64,000 bases of DNA from Spirochaetota bacterium (GTDB taxonomy: Bacteria; Spirochaetota; Spirochaetia; Sphaerochaetales; Sphaerochaetaceae), in NCBI GenBank assembly GCA_023401595.1, contig JAEXDQ010000011.1:9127-73126 (forward strand). Reading direction: 5' to 3'. This document shows positions 8,030-16,234 of the stretch, one piece after another. Within the stretch, counting starts at the first letter, position 1. The number at the start of each line of letters is the position of its first letter. Both the position numbers and the translations under genes were made by a program. Below the pieces are notes generated by a model. The model did no database searches and was not told the origin of the DNA. It saw only the letters and a list, made by a program, of their open reading frames with translations.

Positions 8030-9061
8030 ATGACTACTGTATTCTCCCGTCGGCAGGGCCTGGAGGCCTTGACGATCATGTTGCGTTCACGTTGTTTTGA
8101 ACAACGTCTTGATGAACTTTTCGGCCGTAAGCTCATGCACGGCACGACCCATCTGGCCATCGGACAGGAAGCCGCCCACGCCGGTCTTTCCATGGGTTTG
8201 GAGCCCTCCGACTGGATAGTCCCCACACACCGTTGCCACGGACATACCATCGCCAGGGGAACCGACCCGTATGCCATGTTCTCCGAGATGTTCGGTTCCC
8301 GTGACGGTTGTTGCAAAGGTCTGGGCGGTTCCATGCACATGACCGATGTCGCGCATTGCAACGCCGGTTCGTCGGCGGTGGTAGCCAGCGGAGTTCCCGT
8401 CGCGACCGGCATGGCGCTCGCGTTCAAACGCAACGGGAGCAAGGCCGTCAGCGTGGCGATCTTCGGAGACGGCGCAAGCAGCCGCGGGGCCATCCATGAA
8501 TCGATGAACCTCGCTTCCGTATGGCGTCTGCCCGTCCTTTTCTTCTGCGAAAACAACGGATACGGCATGTCGGCTCCCGCCGAGCGGGTGCTGTCTGTTA
8601 CCACGGTTTCCGACCGTGGGCCGTCGTACTCCATGAAATCCAACTCGGTCGACGGCAACGACGTCGAAGCCGTCTATACCGCCGTCAAGGATGCCTGCGA
8701 CCATATCCGGGCTACCTCCGAGCCCTTCCTGCTGGAAGTCCATACGTACAGGCAATGCGGCCATTCCAAGAATGACACCCGAGTCTACAGGACGAGGGAA
8801 GAAGAACGGCGCTGGCTTGAACGATGTCCTATCGAGCAGTTCAAGGCTAAAATGATTGCACGAAATCAACTTGACGAGCCACAGTTCGTATCGCTGGAAA
8901 AACAGGTTCGAGAAGAAATCATCGATGCTTCGGATCTGGCGTTCAAGCATTCTGCCGACCATATCTCCATGGAAGAGGCCAGTTCCTATGTATACGCCCG
9001 ACATGACGTCGGAGCGGTCGGGAAGTCTGTACCCGATACTCATTCCGCGAGGCTCGCATGA
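8030..9061 (+). CDS. 2-oxoacid dehydrogenase E1 alpha (pyruvate/acetoin type)
   Basis: The ThDP-dependent alpha chain that decarboxylates pyruvate, acetoin or a branched-chain 2-oxoacid and passes the acyl group to lipoyl-E2. The ThDP motif starts GDGASSRGA near residue 149 and ends with CENNGYGMS. The early block LMHGTTHLAIGQEAA and the RCHGHTIARG segment place it nearest acetoin/pyruvate E1 alpha. AGGAG at 8019-8023 supports the ATG at 8030 (343 residues); the frame is open further upstream to 7877. It overlaps the beta gene by 4 bp. No E2 or E3 gene adjoins, so the partner subunits must be encoded elsewhere. Confidence 0.88.
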   Translation: MTTVFSRRQGLEALTIMLRSRCFEQRLDELFGRKLMHGTTHLAIGQEAAHAGLSMGLEPSDWIVPTHRCHGHTIARGTDPYAMFSEMFGSRDGCCKGLGGSMHMTDVAHCNAGSSAVVASGVPVATGMALAFKRNGSKAVSVAIFGDGASSRGAIHESMNLASVWRLPVLFFCENNGYGMSAPAERVLSVTTVSDRGPSYSMKSNSVDGNDVEAVYTAVKDACDHIRATSEPFLLEVHTYRQCGHSKNDTRVYRTREEERRWLERCPIEQFKAKMIARNQLDEPQFVSLEKQVREEIIDASDLAFKHSADHISMEEASSYVYARHDVGAVGKSVPDTHSARLA

Positions 9062-10041
9062 AGAACGCCGTTACCTATCGGGAAGCCATCAGGGAGGCCC
9101 TCGCCGAGGAAATGCGCCGTGACCGTAACGTGGTGCTGATCGGGGAGGACGTCGGCAAATACGGCGGTTGCTTCAAAGTGACCCAGGGGCTGTGGGACGA
9201 ATTCGGCGCCGACCAGATTCTGGAGACGCCGGTGTCCGAGGAAGGTTTTACCGGTCTCGCCGTCGGTGCGGCGATGATGGGACTTCGCCCGGTCGTCGAA
9301 ATCATGTACGGGGATTTCTCGACGCTGGCCAGCGACCCGTTGATCAACCATGCGGCGAAGACCCGTTTCATGAGCGCCGGACAGCTCGGATGTCCTCTGG
9401 TCTACCGCGCTCCTTCCGGTTCCGGCACGGGGCACGGTGCGCAGCATACCCAGAGCCTTGAAGCGATGTTTACCAACGTTCCCGGTCTGAAAATCGTCGC
9501 TCCATCGTCTCCCCGAGACGCCAAGGCGTTGCTCAAGGCGGCGATTCGGGACGACGACCCAGTGCTTTATTTTGAACACAAGCTGCTCTACAGCACGTTG
9601 GGCCCCGTGGGCGATGAAAACGACGTGGCCGAAATAGGCCGGGCCGATATCAAGCACGCGGGCGATGACATTACGCTGATCTCCTATTCCCATGCGGTGC
9701 GAACCTGCTTGGAGGCCGCCGACCTGCTGTCGGTGGAGGGCGTAGGCGTCGAGGTCGTCGATCTCTGCTGCCTGCGTCCGCTTGATGTACCCGCGATACT
9801 CGCCTCAGTTAGGAAGACGGGAAGGGCCGTGGTAGTCCACGACGCTCCGGCTTTCGGCGGTTTCGGTGGCGAGGTCGTGGCGAGCATCGTAGGCGATTGC
9901 GCCACCTTCTCCGCGCTGAAAGCTCCGGTACGCCGTGTCTGCGGCAAAGAGCTGCCCGTTCCGTTCAACGAAGAACTTGAAAAACAGATCGTCCCGTCCG
10001 TGGACGAGATTGTCAGCGTGGTGAAGCTCCTGGTCGGATAA
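9058..10041 (+). CDS. 2-oxoacid dehydrogenase E1 beta
   Basis: The beta chain of the E1 heterotetramer, 327 residues. LIGEDVGKYGGCFKVTQGL near residue 27 and TPVSEEGFTGLAVGAAMMG near 57 are the conserved beta-chain ThDP-site blocks. The C-terminal domain contains VVHDAPAFGGFGGEV. The start codon overlaps the alpha stop (ATGA). Together the two genes form a minimal E1 operon. Substrate assignment (pyruvate or acetoin) is by family resemblance only. Confidence 0.9.
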   Translation: MKNAVTYREAIREALAEEMRRDRNVVLIGEDVGKYGGCFKVTQGLWDEFGADQILETPVSEEGFTGLAVGAAMMGLRPVVEIMYGDFSTLASDPLINHAAKTRFMSAGQLGCPLVYRAPSGSGTGHGAQHTQSLEAMFTNVPGLKIVAPSSPRDAKALLKAAIRDDDPVLYFEHKLLYSTLGPVGDENDVAEIGRADIKHAGDDITLISYSHAVRTCLEAADLLSVEGVGVEVVDLCCLRPLDVPAILASVRKTGRAVVVHDAPAFGGFGGEVVASIVGDCATFSALKAPVRRVCGKELPVPFNEELEKQIVPSVDEIVSVVKLLVG

Positions 10042-10226
10042 TTTCTTTTCCGGGTATTCCCTTGCCGTCTGTGTTTTGCGTTTGGGACGAGGAGGTGATA
10101 TGTTCGTTTGGAAAGCGTAGATTGGCTCCTAGGGCGTCGGACTGCAAGTCGCAGACCTGTAAGGTACCGACCTGTGACCGGTTTGTTGTGCGTAGGCCCA
10201 TTGGGCATCGGTTCGAATCGCGGGGG
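10042..10226. other. Spacer with tRNA-like words
   Basis: A 185-nt gap between E1 beta and the convergent ATPase gene. It contains GGACTGCAAGTC (10139-10150) and GGTTCGAATC (10210-10219), words resembling a Cys-type anticodon arm and a T-loop. The flanking bases do not pair into acceptor, anticodon or T stems, so no tRNA is called. No terminator with a T-run is evident. Confidence 0.35.
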
Positions 10227-11441
10227 CTATTCGAGCGGAACTTTGTTCAGCAGGAAGTCGATGGCGTTGATGTGCCTGATTCCATCTTGTATATCGGAGA
10301 AGGGTAAATCATCCAATGAAATGACTATCTTTGGGTAATTGTCCGAAAGCCGTTTGAAACTTGCGAGTTCCTGTTCTTTTTTTTCTTCTGATGCAATCGT
10401 ATAGGCGACTTGCACATAGTGAACGGAGGTTTTGGAACGGCAGACGAAATCTATCTCGTTGTTTTCACATTTCCCGACATCGACGGTGTACCCTCTCTTG
10501 AGCAATTCCAGATAAATGATATTTTCCAGCGCATGCGTTACCTCCAGTTGCCGATATCCCAGGCAATAGTTCCGTATCCCCATGTCACTGACATAGTATT
10601 TGCACTGGTTGTCCATGTATTGTTTGCCCCTGATGTCGTATCTCGACGCTTTGTACAAAATGAAGGCGTCGACGAAATATTGCAGATAGTTTTGAACGGT
10701 CTCGCGACTTATTTTGTATCCTTTGGAGACCATCGTGTTATGAATTTTGTTTGCGGAAACCAATGACCCTATCGAGGACATCACGGTCCGTAGAACAGTC
10801 TCCAATGAATTGATATCCCGGATGTCTTTTCGTGTGGTGATGTCTCTGATGACGATTGTGTTGAACAGCCCTTCAAAAAACATGTTGCGGATTTCATCGT
10901 CTTGCAGGACCACGCTATACGGCATTCCGCCAAATTTCATGTAGTCGTTGAAAAGTCGCCTGTAATCTGTGGATTCGAAAGCGGTGACGTATTCGGAAAA
11001 GGAAAGCGGCTGCATTTTTATCTCGATGAATCGGCCGCCGATATATGTGACCAGTTCCCCGGAAAGCATCTTGGAGTTCGAGCCGGTGATGTATATGTCT
11101 ACAGGATAATCGACCCTGAGTCCATTGATGGCGGTTTCAAACCCGGGGACTTCCTGAATCTCATCGAGAAATATGTAGCTTTTCTTTTGCCCTTTGACCA
11201 TGTTCGCGAGGTAGCCATATAGTTTACTGGAATCCTGTTTGAGTTCGTTGAACTGAGGTGATTCAAAGTTTACCCTGATAATCTGCCGAGGTTTGATGCC
11301 GATTGAAAGGAGATAGTCATAGTAGATGCTGTTCAAAAGCGTGGATTTGCCACACCTGCGTATGCCGGATAGCACCTTGATGAAATCGGTATCCTTTGCC
11401 CGTATGAGTTTCTGTAGATATGCATCGCGTTGTATCAACAT
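10227..11441 (-). CDS. AAA-type ATPase with DUF4143 C-terminal domain
   Basis: A 404-residue protein of the AAA_14/DUF4143 family: an N-terminal P-loop ATPase and a C-terminal domain of restriction-endonuclease-like fold. Visible: Walker A GIRRCGKST near residue 27, Walker B YIFLDEIQEV near 94, sensor-like TGSNSKMLSGEL near 118, and in the C-terminus CENNEIDFVCR. These proteins are very common in gut and anaerobic bacteria; their function is unknown. A second family member is at 25358-26641. SD AGGAG lies 10-14 nt upstream of the ATG. Two 17-bp direct repeats sit in the AT-rich upstream region, next to an IS3 remnant, which suggests an acquired module. Confidence 0.88.
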   Translation of the reverse strand: MLIQRDAYLQKLIRAKDTDFIKVLSGIRRCGKSTLLNSIYYDYLLSIGIKPRQIIRVNFESPQFNELKQDSSKLYGYLANMVKGQKKSYIFLDEIQEVPGFETAINGLRVDYPVDIYITGSNSKMLSGELVTYIGGRFIEIKMQPLSFSEYVTAFESTDYRRLFNDYMKFGGMPYSVVLQDDEIRNMFFEGLFNTIVIRDITTRKDIRDINSLETVLRTVMSSIGSLVSANKIHNTMVSKGYKISRETVQNYLQYFVDAFILYKASRYDIRGKQYMDNQCKYYVSDMGIRNYCLGYRQLEVTHALENIIYLELLKRGYTVDVGKCENNEIDFVCRSKTSVHYVQVAYTIASEEKKEQELASFKRLSDNYPKIVISLDDLPFSDIQDGIRHINAIDFLLNKVPLE

Positions 11442-11487
11442 CTAACGGCTCCTACTCCAATCATATCATCGTTTCCGGTTTCATCAA

Positions 11488-11544
11488 TAATTTTCGAGAC
11501 TATATTCTTGGAATATTAATATTTTTTTAATTATCGAGACTATA
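11488..11544 (-). promoter_or_regulatory. Two 17-bp direct repeats upstream of the DUF4143 ATPase
   Basis: TAATTWTCGAGACTATA occurs at 11488-11504 and 11528-11544, start-to-start 40 bp, differing at one base. The surrounding DNA is much more AT-rich than its neighbours. The position 47-103 bp upstream of the start fits an autoregulatory operator. Confidence 0.5.
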
Positions 11545-11571
11545 ACCGCAATTTTTATTTTATAATCTGCT

Positions 11572-11900
11572 ATGGAAAAAGCTGACACATTCTGTTCCGT
11601 CCGCAAGACGAAAGGTGCCCAAGAGCCTCTTGTAATCAAAGGCAATGTAGGTCGAACCAGCATCCGAATGAATGACCAACCATCCACGATGGCGTTACCG
11701 GGCCTTCTGGTAAGCTTCAGGACGGTATCCATGCACAGCTTCGTGTCCTGCTGTTCTCCTGTCACATGGGCAAGAATCTCATTGTAAAGCTCCTCGATCG
11801 TATTCAGATACCTGGTTCCCTCCAATACGGGCAGATACGTGATATCGACCACAAGCCTTACGTTTGACCGCTAAGAGCGTTCCAAAATGGAATGGACATG
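11572..11900 (-). pseudogene. IS3-family transposase remnant (orfB integrase core)
   Basis: Minus-strand translation gives VDITYLPVLEGTRYLNTIEELYNEIL and LCMDTVLKLTRRPGN, typical of the DDE integrase core of IS3/IS150-type OrfB. After a frame change the alternative frame continues with DAGSTY- and AFDY-like words. Upstream, ILERS in another frame matches the segment just before the DITY motif. At least two frameshifts and missing ends show decay. No terminal inverted repeats or target duplication were found. It lies between the DUF4143 gene and pheS. Confidence 0.75.
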
Positions 11901-11984
11901 TCCCGTACACGGAGCGGGCGCGTTTCCCGGATAATTCCGGTACGCCCCGTCCGGGCGCACTTCCCATTTTGCTGCTACTTCGCA

Positions 11985-11990
11985 TATAAT
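11985..11990 (+). promoter_or_regulatory. Probable -10 element for pheST
   Basis: A consensus TATAAT lies about 98 nt before the pheS start. The -35 is weak (TTCCCA at 11961-11966, 18-nt spacing). The predicted leader is about 90 nt. Confidence 0.4.
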
Positions 11991-12087
11991 GGGAGCATTC
12001 GCGACAGATTTCCATGTATCGCATGACGATGGTTCTTCCATCGGCTCGCGGGCAGTGTCGTCGCGATGTCGAAAACAGGAGAAAGAG

Positions 12088-13626
12088 ATGGACATTGATG
12101 TAAAGAACCTGCATCCGCTTGAAGTCCGTTTGCTCCGGCATGTCAACGTGGGCGAGGATATCACCACCGAACGCATCGTCAGTGAGCTGGACTATAAAGT
12201 AGGACAGTGCAACCAGGCTTTCAGCTGGCTGAGCGCCAAAGGCTATCTGGTTGAGAAAAGCCGCACGACCCGCGTATTCTATGAACTGACCGAGCTCGGC
12301 AAAGAGCAACTGGCGAAAGGTACCCCGGCGCAGCGGATCTTTACATTGCTCCAGAAAGTGGGGCCCCTGTCCCTGCCTCAGATCGCGGAACGCCTTGGCT
12401 TGGAGAAATCCGACGTCGGTTCTGCGTTCGGCCAGCTTTCCAAGGCCGGGACCTGCGGCATGAACCCGGACAACAACGCCGAGCTTCGCCAGCAGGAGCT
12501 TCCGCAGGAGGTCCATAGCGTTTCCGAGCTTCTCGCCAGAGGCGGGGAGGGCGCTATCGACGCAAACGCCCTGTCCGAAAGATTCAAGCAGATCATGGCG
12601 AAGATCGCCAAGAAACGCGGTGCGGCCGGCTCGCCGTTCAAGATCGTCGAGCGTGAGGACATCGTCTATACCTTGACAGACGATGGGGCGAAGGCCCGTG
12701 AAGCCGTGTTCGCCGCCAATATCACCGGCGAGGAGCTTGGCGCGGTGACCGCCCAGATGCTCGCTGCCGGAGCCTGGAAGAACGCCTCGTTCCGTCCCTA
12801 TGCGCTCAATGCGCCGACTTCCCGCCTGATTCCCGGCCGTCGCAATCCATATGGAGTGTATCTGCAATGGGTCAAGGACAAGCTGTGCAGCCTTGGCTTC
12901 GAGGAGTTCGACGGGCCGCTCGTAGAGACGGAATTCTGGAACGGCGATGCCCTGTTCATGCCGCAGTTCCATAGTGCCCGCGACATCCACGACGTCTATT
13001 ACGTCAAGAACGCCAGCCATTGCAGGGAAATCGAGGAACCATGGCTCAGCCAGGTCGCCGCCACCCACGAGGACGGCTGGACGACCGGAAGCCGGGGGTG
13101 GGGCTACAGCTTCGACCACGAGTTCACCCGTCGTCAGGTCCTGCGCAGCCAGGGTACGGTGCTTTCCGCCCATCAGCTGCCCAAGGCCAAGGTGCCGGGC
13201 AAGTATTTCGGCGTCGCCCGCTGCTTCCGCTACGACCAGGTGGACGCCACCCATGGAGCCGACTTCTATCAGACCGAAGGCATCGTGCTGGGCGAGGACG
13301 TCAACCTCAAGACGCTGCTCGGGCTTCTGAAGATGTTCGCCGAGGAGATCGCCGGAGCTGAGGAAGTGAAATACGTCCCCGGCTATTTCCCGTTCACCGA
13401 GCCGTCGATCGAGGTGCATATCAAGCATCCTGTACTCGGTTGGTTCGAGCTTGGCGGAAGCGGGATATTCCGTCCCGAAGTGACCAAGGCGCTTGGAATC
13501 GACGTGCCGGTACTCGCCTGGGGGCTTGGCATCGACCGCATGGCGCTGATGCACCTGGGGCTGAACGACCTGCGTGAGCTGTTCACTCCGAACATCGAGA
13601 GCGTCCGCATGAGGAGGGGAAACTAA
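12088..13626 (+). CDS. pheS: Phenylalanyl-tRNA synthetase alpha subunit, archaeal type
   Basis: Catalytic subunit charging tRNA-Phe. The 512-residue length, with about 200 residues of winged-helix-type N-terminal domains (EVRLLRHVNVGEDITTERIVSEL onward), is that of archaeal/eukaryotic PheS, not the roughly 340-residue bacterial form. Class II motifs are visible: motif 2 around CFRYDQVDATHGADFYQTEG and motif 3 in LAWGLGIDRMALMHLG. AGGAG at 12078-12082 selects the ATG at 12088 over an upstream in-frame start. It overlaps pheT by one base (TAATG). Spirochaetes are known to have this archaeal-type enzyme. Confidence 0.95.
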   Translation: MDIDVKNLHPLEVRLLRHVNVGEDITTERIVSELDYKVGQCNQAFSWLSAKGYLVEKSRTTRVFYELTELGKEQLAKGTPAQRIFTLLQKVGPLSLPQIAERLGLEKSDVGSAFGQLSKAGTCGMNPDNNAELRQQELPQEVHSVSELLARGGEGAIDANALSERFKQIMAKIAKKRGAAGSPFKIVEREDIVYTLTDDGAKAREAVFAANITGEELGAVTAQMLAAGAWKNASFRPYALNAPTSRLIPGRRNPYGVYLQWVKDKLCSLGFEEFDGPLVETEFWNGDALFMPQFHSARDIHDVYYVKNASHCREIEEPWLSQVAATHEDGWTTGSRGWGYSFDHEFTRRQVLRSQGTVLSAHQLPKAKVPGKYFGVARCFRYDQVDATHGADFYQTEGIVLGEDVNLKTLLGLLKMFAEEIAGAEEVKYVPGYFPFTEPSIEVHIKHPVLGWFELGGSGIFRPEVTKALGIDVPVLAWGLGIDRMALMHLGLNDLRELFTPNIESVRMRRGN

Positions 13627-15332
13627 TGCCTAAGATAGAAGTACAGGAAGGGCTGCTCTACGGCCTTCTTGGCAAGAAATATACCGATTCCCAGCTTGAG
13701 GACATCTTCCCGGTGGCCAAGGCGGAGCTCGACGGCCATGATACCGCCGAGCATGTGCTCAAGATCGAGCTGAACGACACCAACCGTCCCGACCTCTGGT
13801 CCGCCGCCGGCGTCGCGCGCCAGCTCAAGGCCTATACCGAAGGGAGCGCGCCGTTGTACGACTTCTTCTCCACCGAGGAGGAGGTGTTCGACAATGAAGG
13901 GCGTACATTGATCGTCGATGAATCGGCGAAGCAGGTTCGGCCCTATTCGATCGGTTTCGCCGCGAAGGGGCATGTGGTCGATGAACCTACGCTGCTCGCG
14001 TTGATCCAGTCCCAGGAGAAGCTCTGCTGGAATTTCGGTCGCAAGCGCAAGTCTATCGCGTTGGGAATCTACCGCAGCGACCTGATCAAGTATCCGGTTC
14101 ATTTCAAGGGCGCCGATCCCGACGCCACCCATTTCATCCCGCTGGGGATGGACGAGGACCTGACCCTACGGGAGATATGTGAGAAGCATCCCAAGGGCAA
14201 GGAATACGGGTATATCGTCGCGGACAAGCCGGTGTTCCCGTATCTGTACGACGACAACGGCGATACCCTCAGCTTCCCGCCGGTGATCAACAGCGCCCGT
14301 ATCGGCGCGGTCGAGGTAGGCGACGAGAACCTGTTCGTGGAGCTTTCCGGAACCGAGTTGCGCGACCTGCTGCTCTGCGCGTCGATTCTCGCCTGCGATA
14401 TGGCTGACATGGGCTTCCAGATTCTGCCGGTCAAGGCCGTCTACCCCTATGATACCGAATTCGGCAGGGAGATCACCGTTCCGTACTATTTCCAGGAGCC
14501 CGTCTCCTGTTCCATCGCCCAGGTTCGCAAGACGCTGGGGGAACCCGTCACGGGAACCCAGGCGGTCGAAGCCCTCAAGCGCATGGGCGTCTATTCCGTC
14601 TACGATGAGAAGGATGAGACGATCTACGCCACGGTACCGGAGTACCGCAACGACTTCCTCCATCCGGTCGATCTGGTCGAAGACGTGATGATCGGCTACG
14701 GACTGGCCAATTTCGCGCCCGAGATGCCCGGCGACTTTACCGTCGGCCGTCTTTCCGCCGCGGAGGAGTTCGGCCGCAAGGTCAAGGAAATCCTTGTCGG
14801 GCTCGGCTTCCAAGAGATGATGTACAACTATCTCGGTTCCCGCAGGGAATACATCGACAACATGCATGTCGACGGGAGCGGGTATATCCAGATAGCCAAT
14901 CCGATGAGCGAGAACTACGAATACGTTCGCCCGTCGATCATTCCGTCGTTGCTGGAAAGCGAAAGCATGAGCGGACACGCCCCCTATCCCCACAATATCT
15001 TCGAGGTAGGCAAGGTGGCGTTCCTCTGCCCGGAGGACAACAGCGGTACGGTGACGCGGAACTATCTCGGATTCTTCTGCGCCGACAACGTCATGGGGTA
15101 CAACGAGGCTTCTTCCTACGTGAACACATTGATGTATTTCATCAGAAAAGACTATTCTCTCGCCGAGCTGGGCGATGATCCTCGCTTTATCCCCGGCCGT
15201 TGCGCGGCTGTCATGGTCGATGGCAAGAAGGTAGGCTGTTTCGGTGAACTGCATCCCGCCGTATTGGAAAGCTGGGGTTGTTCCATGCCCGCGATCGCTT
15301 GCGAGCTGGATCTGGACCTGCTGTTGAACTGA
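13626..15332 (+). CDS. pheT: Phenylalanyl-tRNA synthetase beta subunit, archaeal type
   Basis: Beta subunit of the alpha2-beta2 enzyme, carrying the editing B3/B4 region and the catalytic-like core. At 568 residues it matches archaeal/spirochaete PheT and lacks the EMAP-type tRNA-binding and anticodon-binding extensions of the roughly 800-residue bacterial form. Visible family blocks are LNDTNRPDLWSAAGVARQL near residue 43, PEYRNDFLHPVDLVEDVMIGYG near 337 and GELHPAVLESWG near the C-terminus. The start overlaps the pheS stop, which favours equal synthesis. Transcription ends at the hairpin at 15360-15405. Confidence 0.95.
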   Translation: MPKIEVQEGLLYGLLGKKYTDSQLEDIFPVAKAELDGHDTAEHVLKIELNDTNRPDLWSAAGVARQLKAYTEGSAPLYDFFSTEEEVFDNEGRTLIVDESAKQVRPYSIGFAAKGHVVDEPTLLALIQSQEKLCWNFGRKRKSIALGIYRSDLIKYPVHFKGADPDATHFIPLGMDEDLTLREICEKHPKGKEYGYIVADKPVFPYLYDDNGDTLSFPPVINSARIGAVEVGDENLFVELSGTELRDLLLCASILACDMADMGFQILPVKAVYPYDTEFGREITVPYYFQEPVSCSIAQVRKTLGEPVTGTQAVEALKRMGVYSVYDEKDETIYATVPEYRNDFLHPVDLVEDVMIGYGLANFAPEMPGDFTVGRLSAAEEFGRKVKEILVGLGFQEMMYNYLGSRREYIDNMHVDGSGYIQIANPMSENYEYVRPSIIPSLLESESMSGHAPYPHNIFEVGKVAFLCPEDNSGTVTRNYLGFFCADNVMGYNEASSYVNTLMYFIRKDYSLAELGDDPRFIPGRCAAVMVDGKKVGCFGELHPAVLESWGCSMPAIACELDLDLLLN

Positions 15333-15359
15333 TGGCCGGCTTTCCGCCGGATTCAGGAG

Positions 15360-15405
15360 GCTGTCGTCGATACGGTGCAGGACATCGTGCGGCGGCAGCT
15401 TTTTT
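15360..15405 (+). terminator. Rho-independent terminator of pheST
   Basis: A 10-bp stem (15360-15369 with 15390-15399, two G:T pairs) is followed by six T. A smaller CCGGC-GCCGG hairpin precedes it at about 15336-15350. Confidence 0.8.
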
Positions 15406-15473
15406 ATTGTGATTCGCGGCTTTATCCATGGAGATATCCACGCTTTTTTGTGGCGGTTCTCATCATTTTCTGG

Positions 15474-15491
15474 TATTCTAGCAATATCTTA
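15474..15491 (+). promoter_or_regulatory. gntR -10 element with overlapping operator-like site
   Basis: -10 TATTCT (15474-15479) is followed at once by GCAATATCTTA (15481-15491), one mismatch from GTAATATCTTA at two promoters of the facing gene cluster. Placed over the predicted start, it suggests autorepression. The orientation is opposite to that at the other two promoters relative to transcription. Confidence 0.55.
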
Positions 15492-15510
15492 CAGGAATGA
15501 ACAAAGAGGT

Positions 15511-16161
15511 ATGGCAGTGGCTTCCTTAGTCCAGAAAACGGGTTCCGAAGTATCGTTGAAACGTCAGGTCTATGATCAGATGCTGAATGAAATATTGCAG
15601 GGGAACTATAAACCGGATGTTCCGTTCACCGAAAAGGAGCTGGTGGAGAAATACAAGGTGAGCAAGTCCCCGATCCGGGAAGCTTTGATTGAGCTGTGTA
15701 CGGAAGGGGTGCTGCGGAGTATTCCCCGCTATGGATATGAGGTGATCCGTATCGCGGACAGGGATATAAAGGAAGCGAAGGAGTACCGCATCATCCTTGA
15801 ATGCGGCGGCCTCGACCGTTACTGGGATTTGATCAAAGACGAGGACATCGAAAGAATCCTTGCGGCGCAGGAGCCCGGTCCTGATGAAATCGATGTTCTG
15901 GATCACTGGACCCGCAACAGCCGGTTCCATCTGGATTTGGTTTCCTGCTACAACAATAGTTATCTGTGCAAGGCGTTGGAATCGTCCCTGCGTCTGATGA
16001 CCCGCGCCTACGTCCAGTTCCAGTGGGACAAGTGGCGGCAGACGAAATTCGTTGGAACGTCCAGGAAGCATAGGGACGTCCTGACCGCGATCAAAGAGGG
16101 CGACAGGAGTACTGCGTTGACGCTCCTCAGACAGGATATCGAGGGGTTCGTGGTCGACTGA
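15511..16161 (+). CDS. GntR-family regulator, FadR-type
   Basis: A 216-residue transcription factor. The N-terminal winged helix spans about residues 15-80 (LKRQVYDQMLNEILQGNYKPD, then EKELVEKYKVSKSPIREALIEL, a classic GntR helix-turn-helix). An all-helical FCD-type ligand domain follows, with His/Asp residues such as FHLDLV and KHRDVL that may bind metal. AGAGG before the ATG at 15511 fixes the start; the frame is open to 15409. It converges on the catabolic cluster at 16235-24797, and similar sites at its own and two cluster promoters make it the likely regulator. The effector is unknown. Confidence 0.88.
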   Translation: MAVASLVQKTGSEVSLKRQVYDQMLNEILQGNYKPDVPFTEKELVEKYKVSKSPIREALIELCTEGVLRSIPRYGYEVIRIADRDIKEAKEYRIILECGGLDRYWDLIKDEDIERILAAQEPGPDEIDVLDHWTRNSRFHLDLVSCYNNSYLCKALESSLRLMTRAYVQFQWDKWRQTKFVGTSRKHRDVLTAIKEGDRSTALTLLRQDIEGFVVD

Positions 16162-16234
16162 CGGCTACAGTTTTCACAAGATGCTCCACTGGTAAGGGAT
16201 AGTCGCCCGCGTTCCACAAACCCCTCGGGATTGT

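Noticed and set aside
8030..10041. A complete pyruvate dehydrogenase operon
   Set aside because: Only E1 alpha and beta are present; the E2-like gene at 49379-50320 lacks lipoyl domains and a catalytic His, so it is not counted as their partner.
10120..10240. tRNA-like words (GGACTGCAAGTC and GGTTCGAATC)
   Set aside because: The bases flanking the anticodon-like and T-loop-like words do not form the needed stems, there is no matching acceptor, and the distance between the words is too long for a normal tRNA.
11779..13554. An open frame of about 590 residues antisense to pheS
   Set aside because: Shadow of pheS; no family-like motifs or ribosome site.
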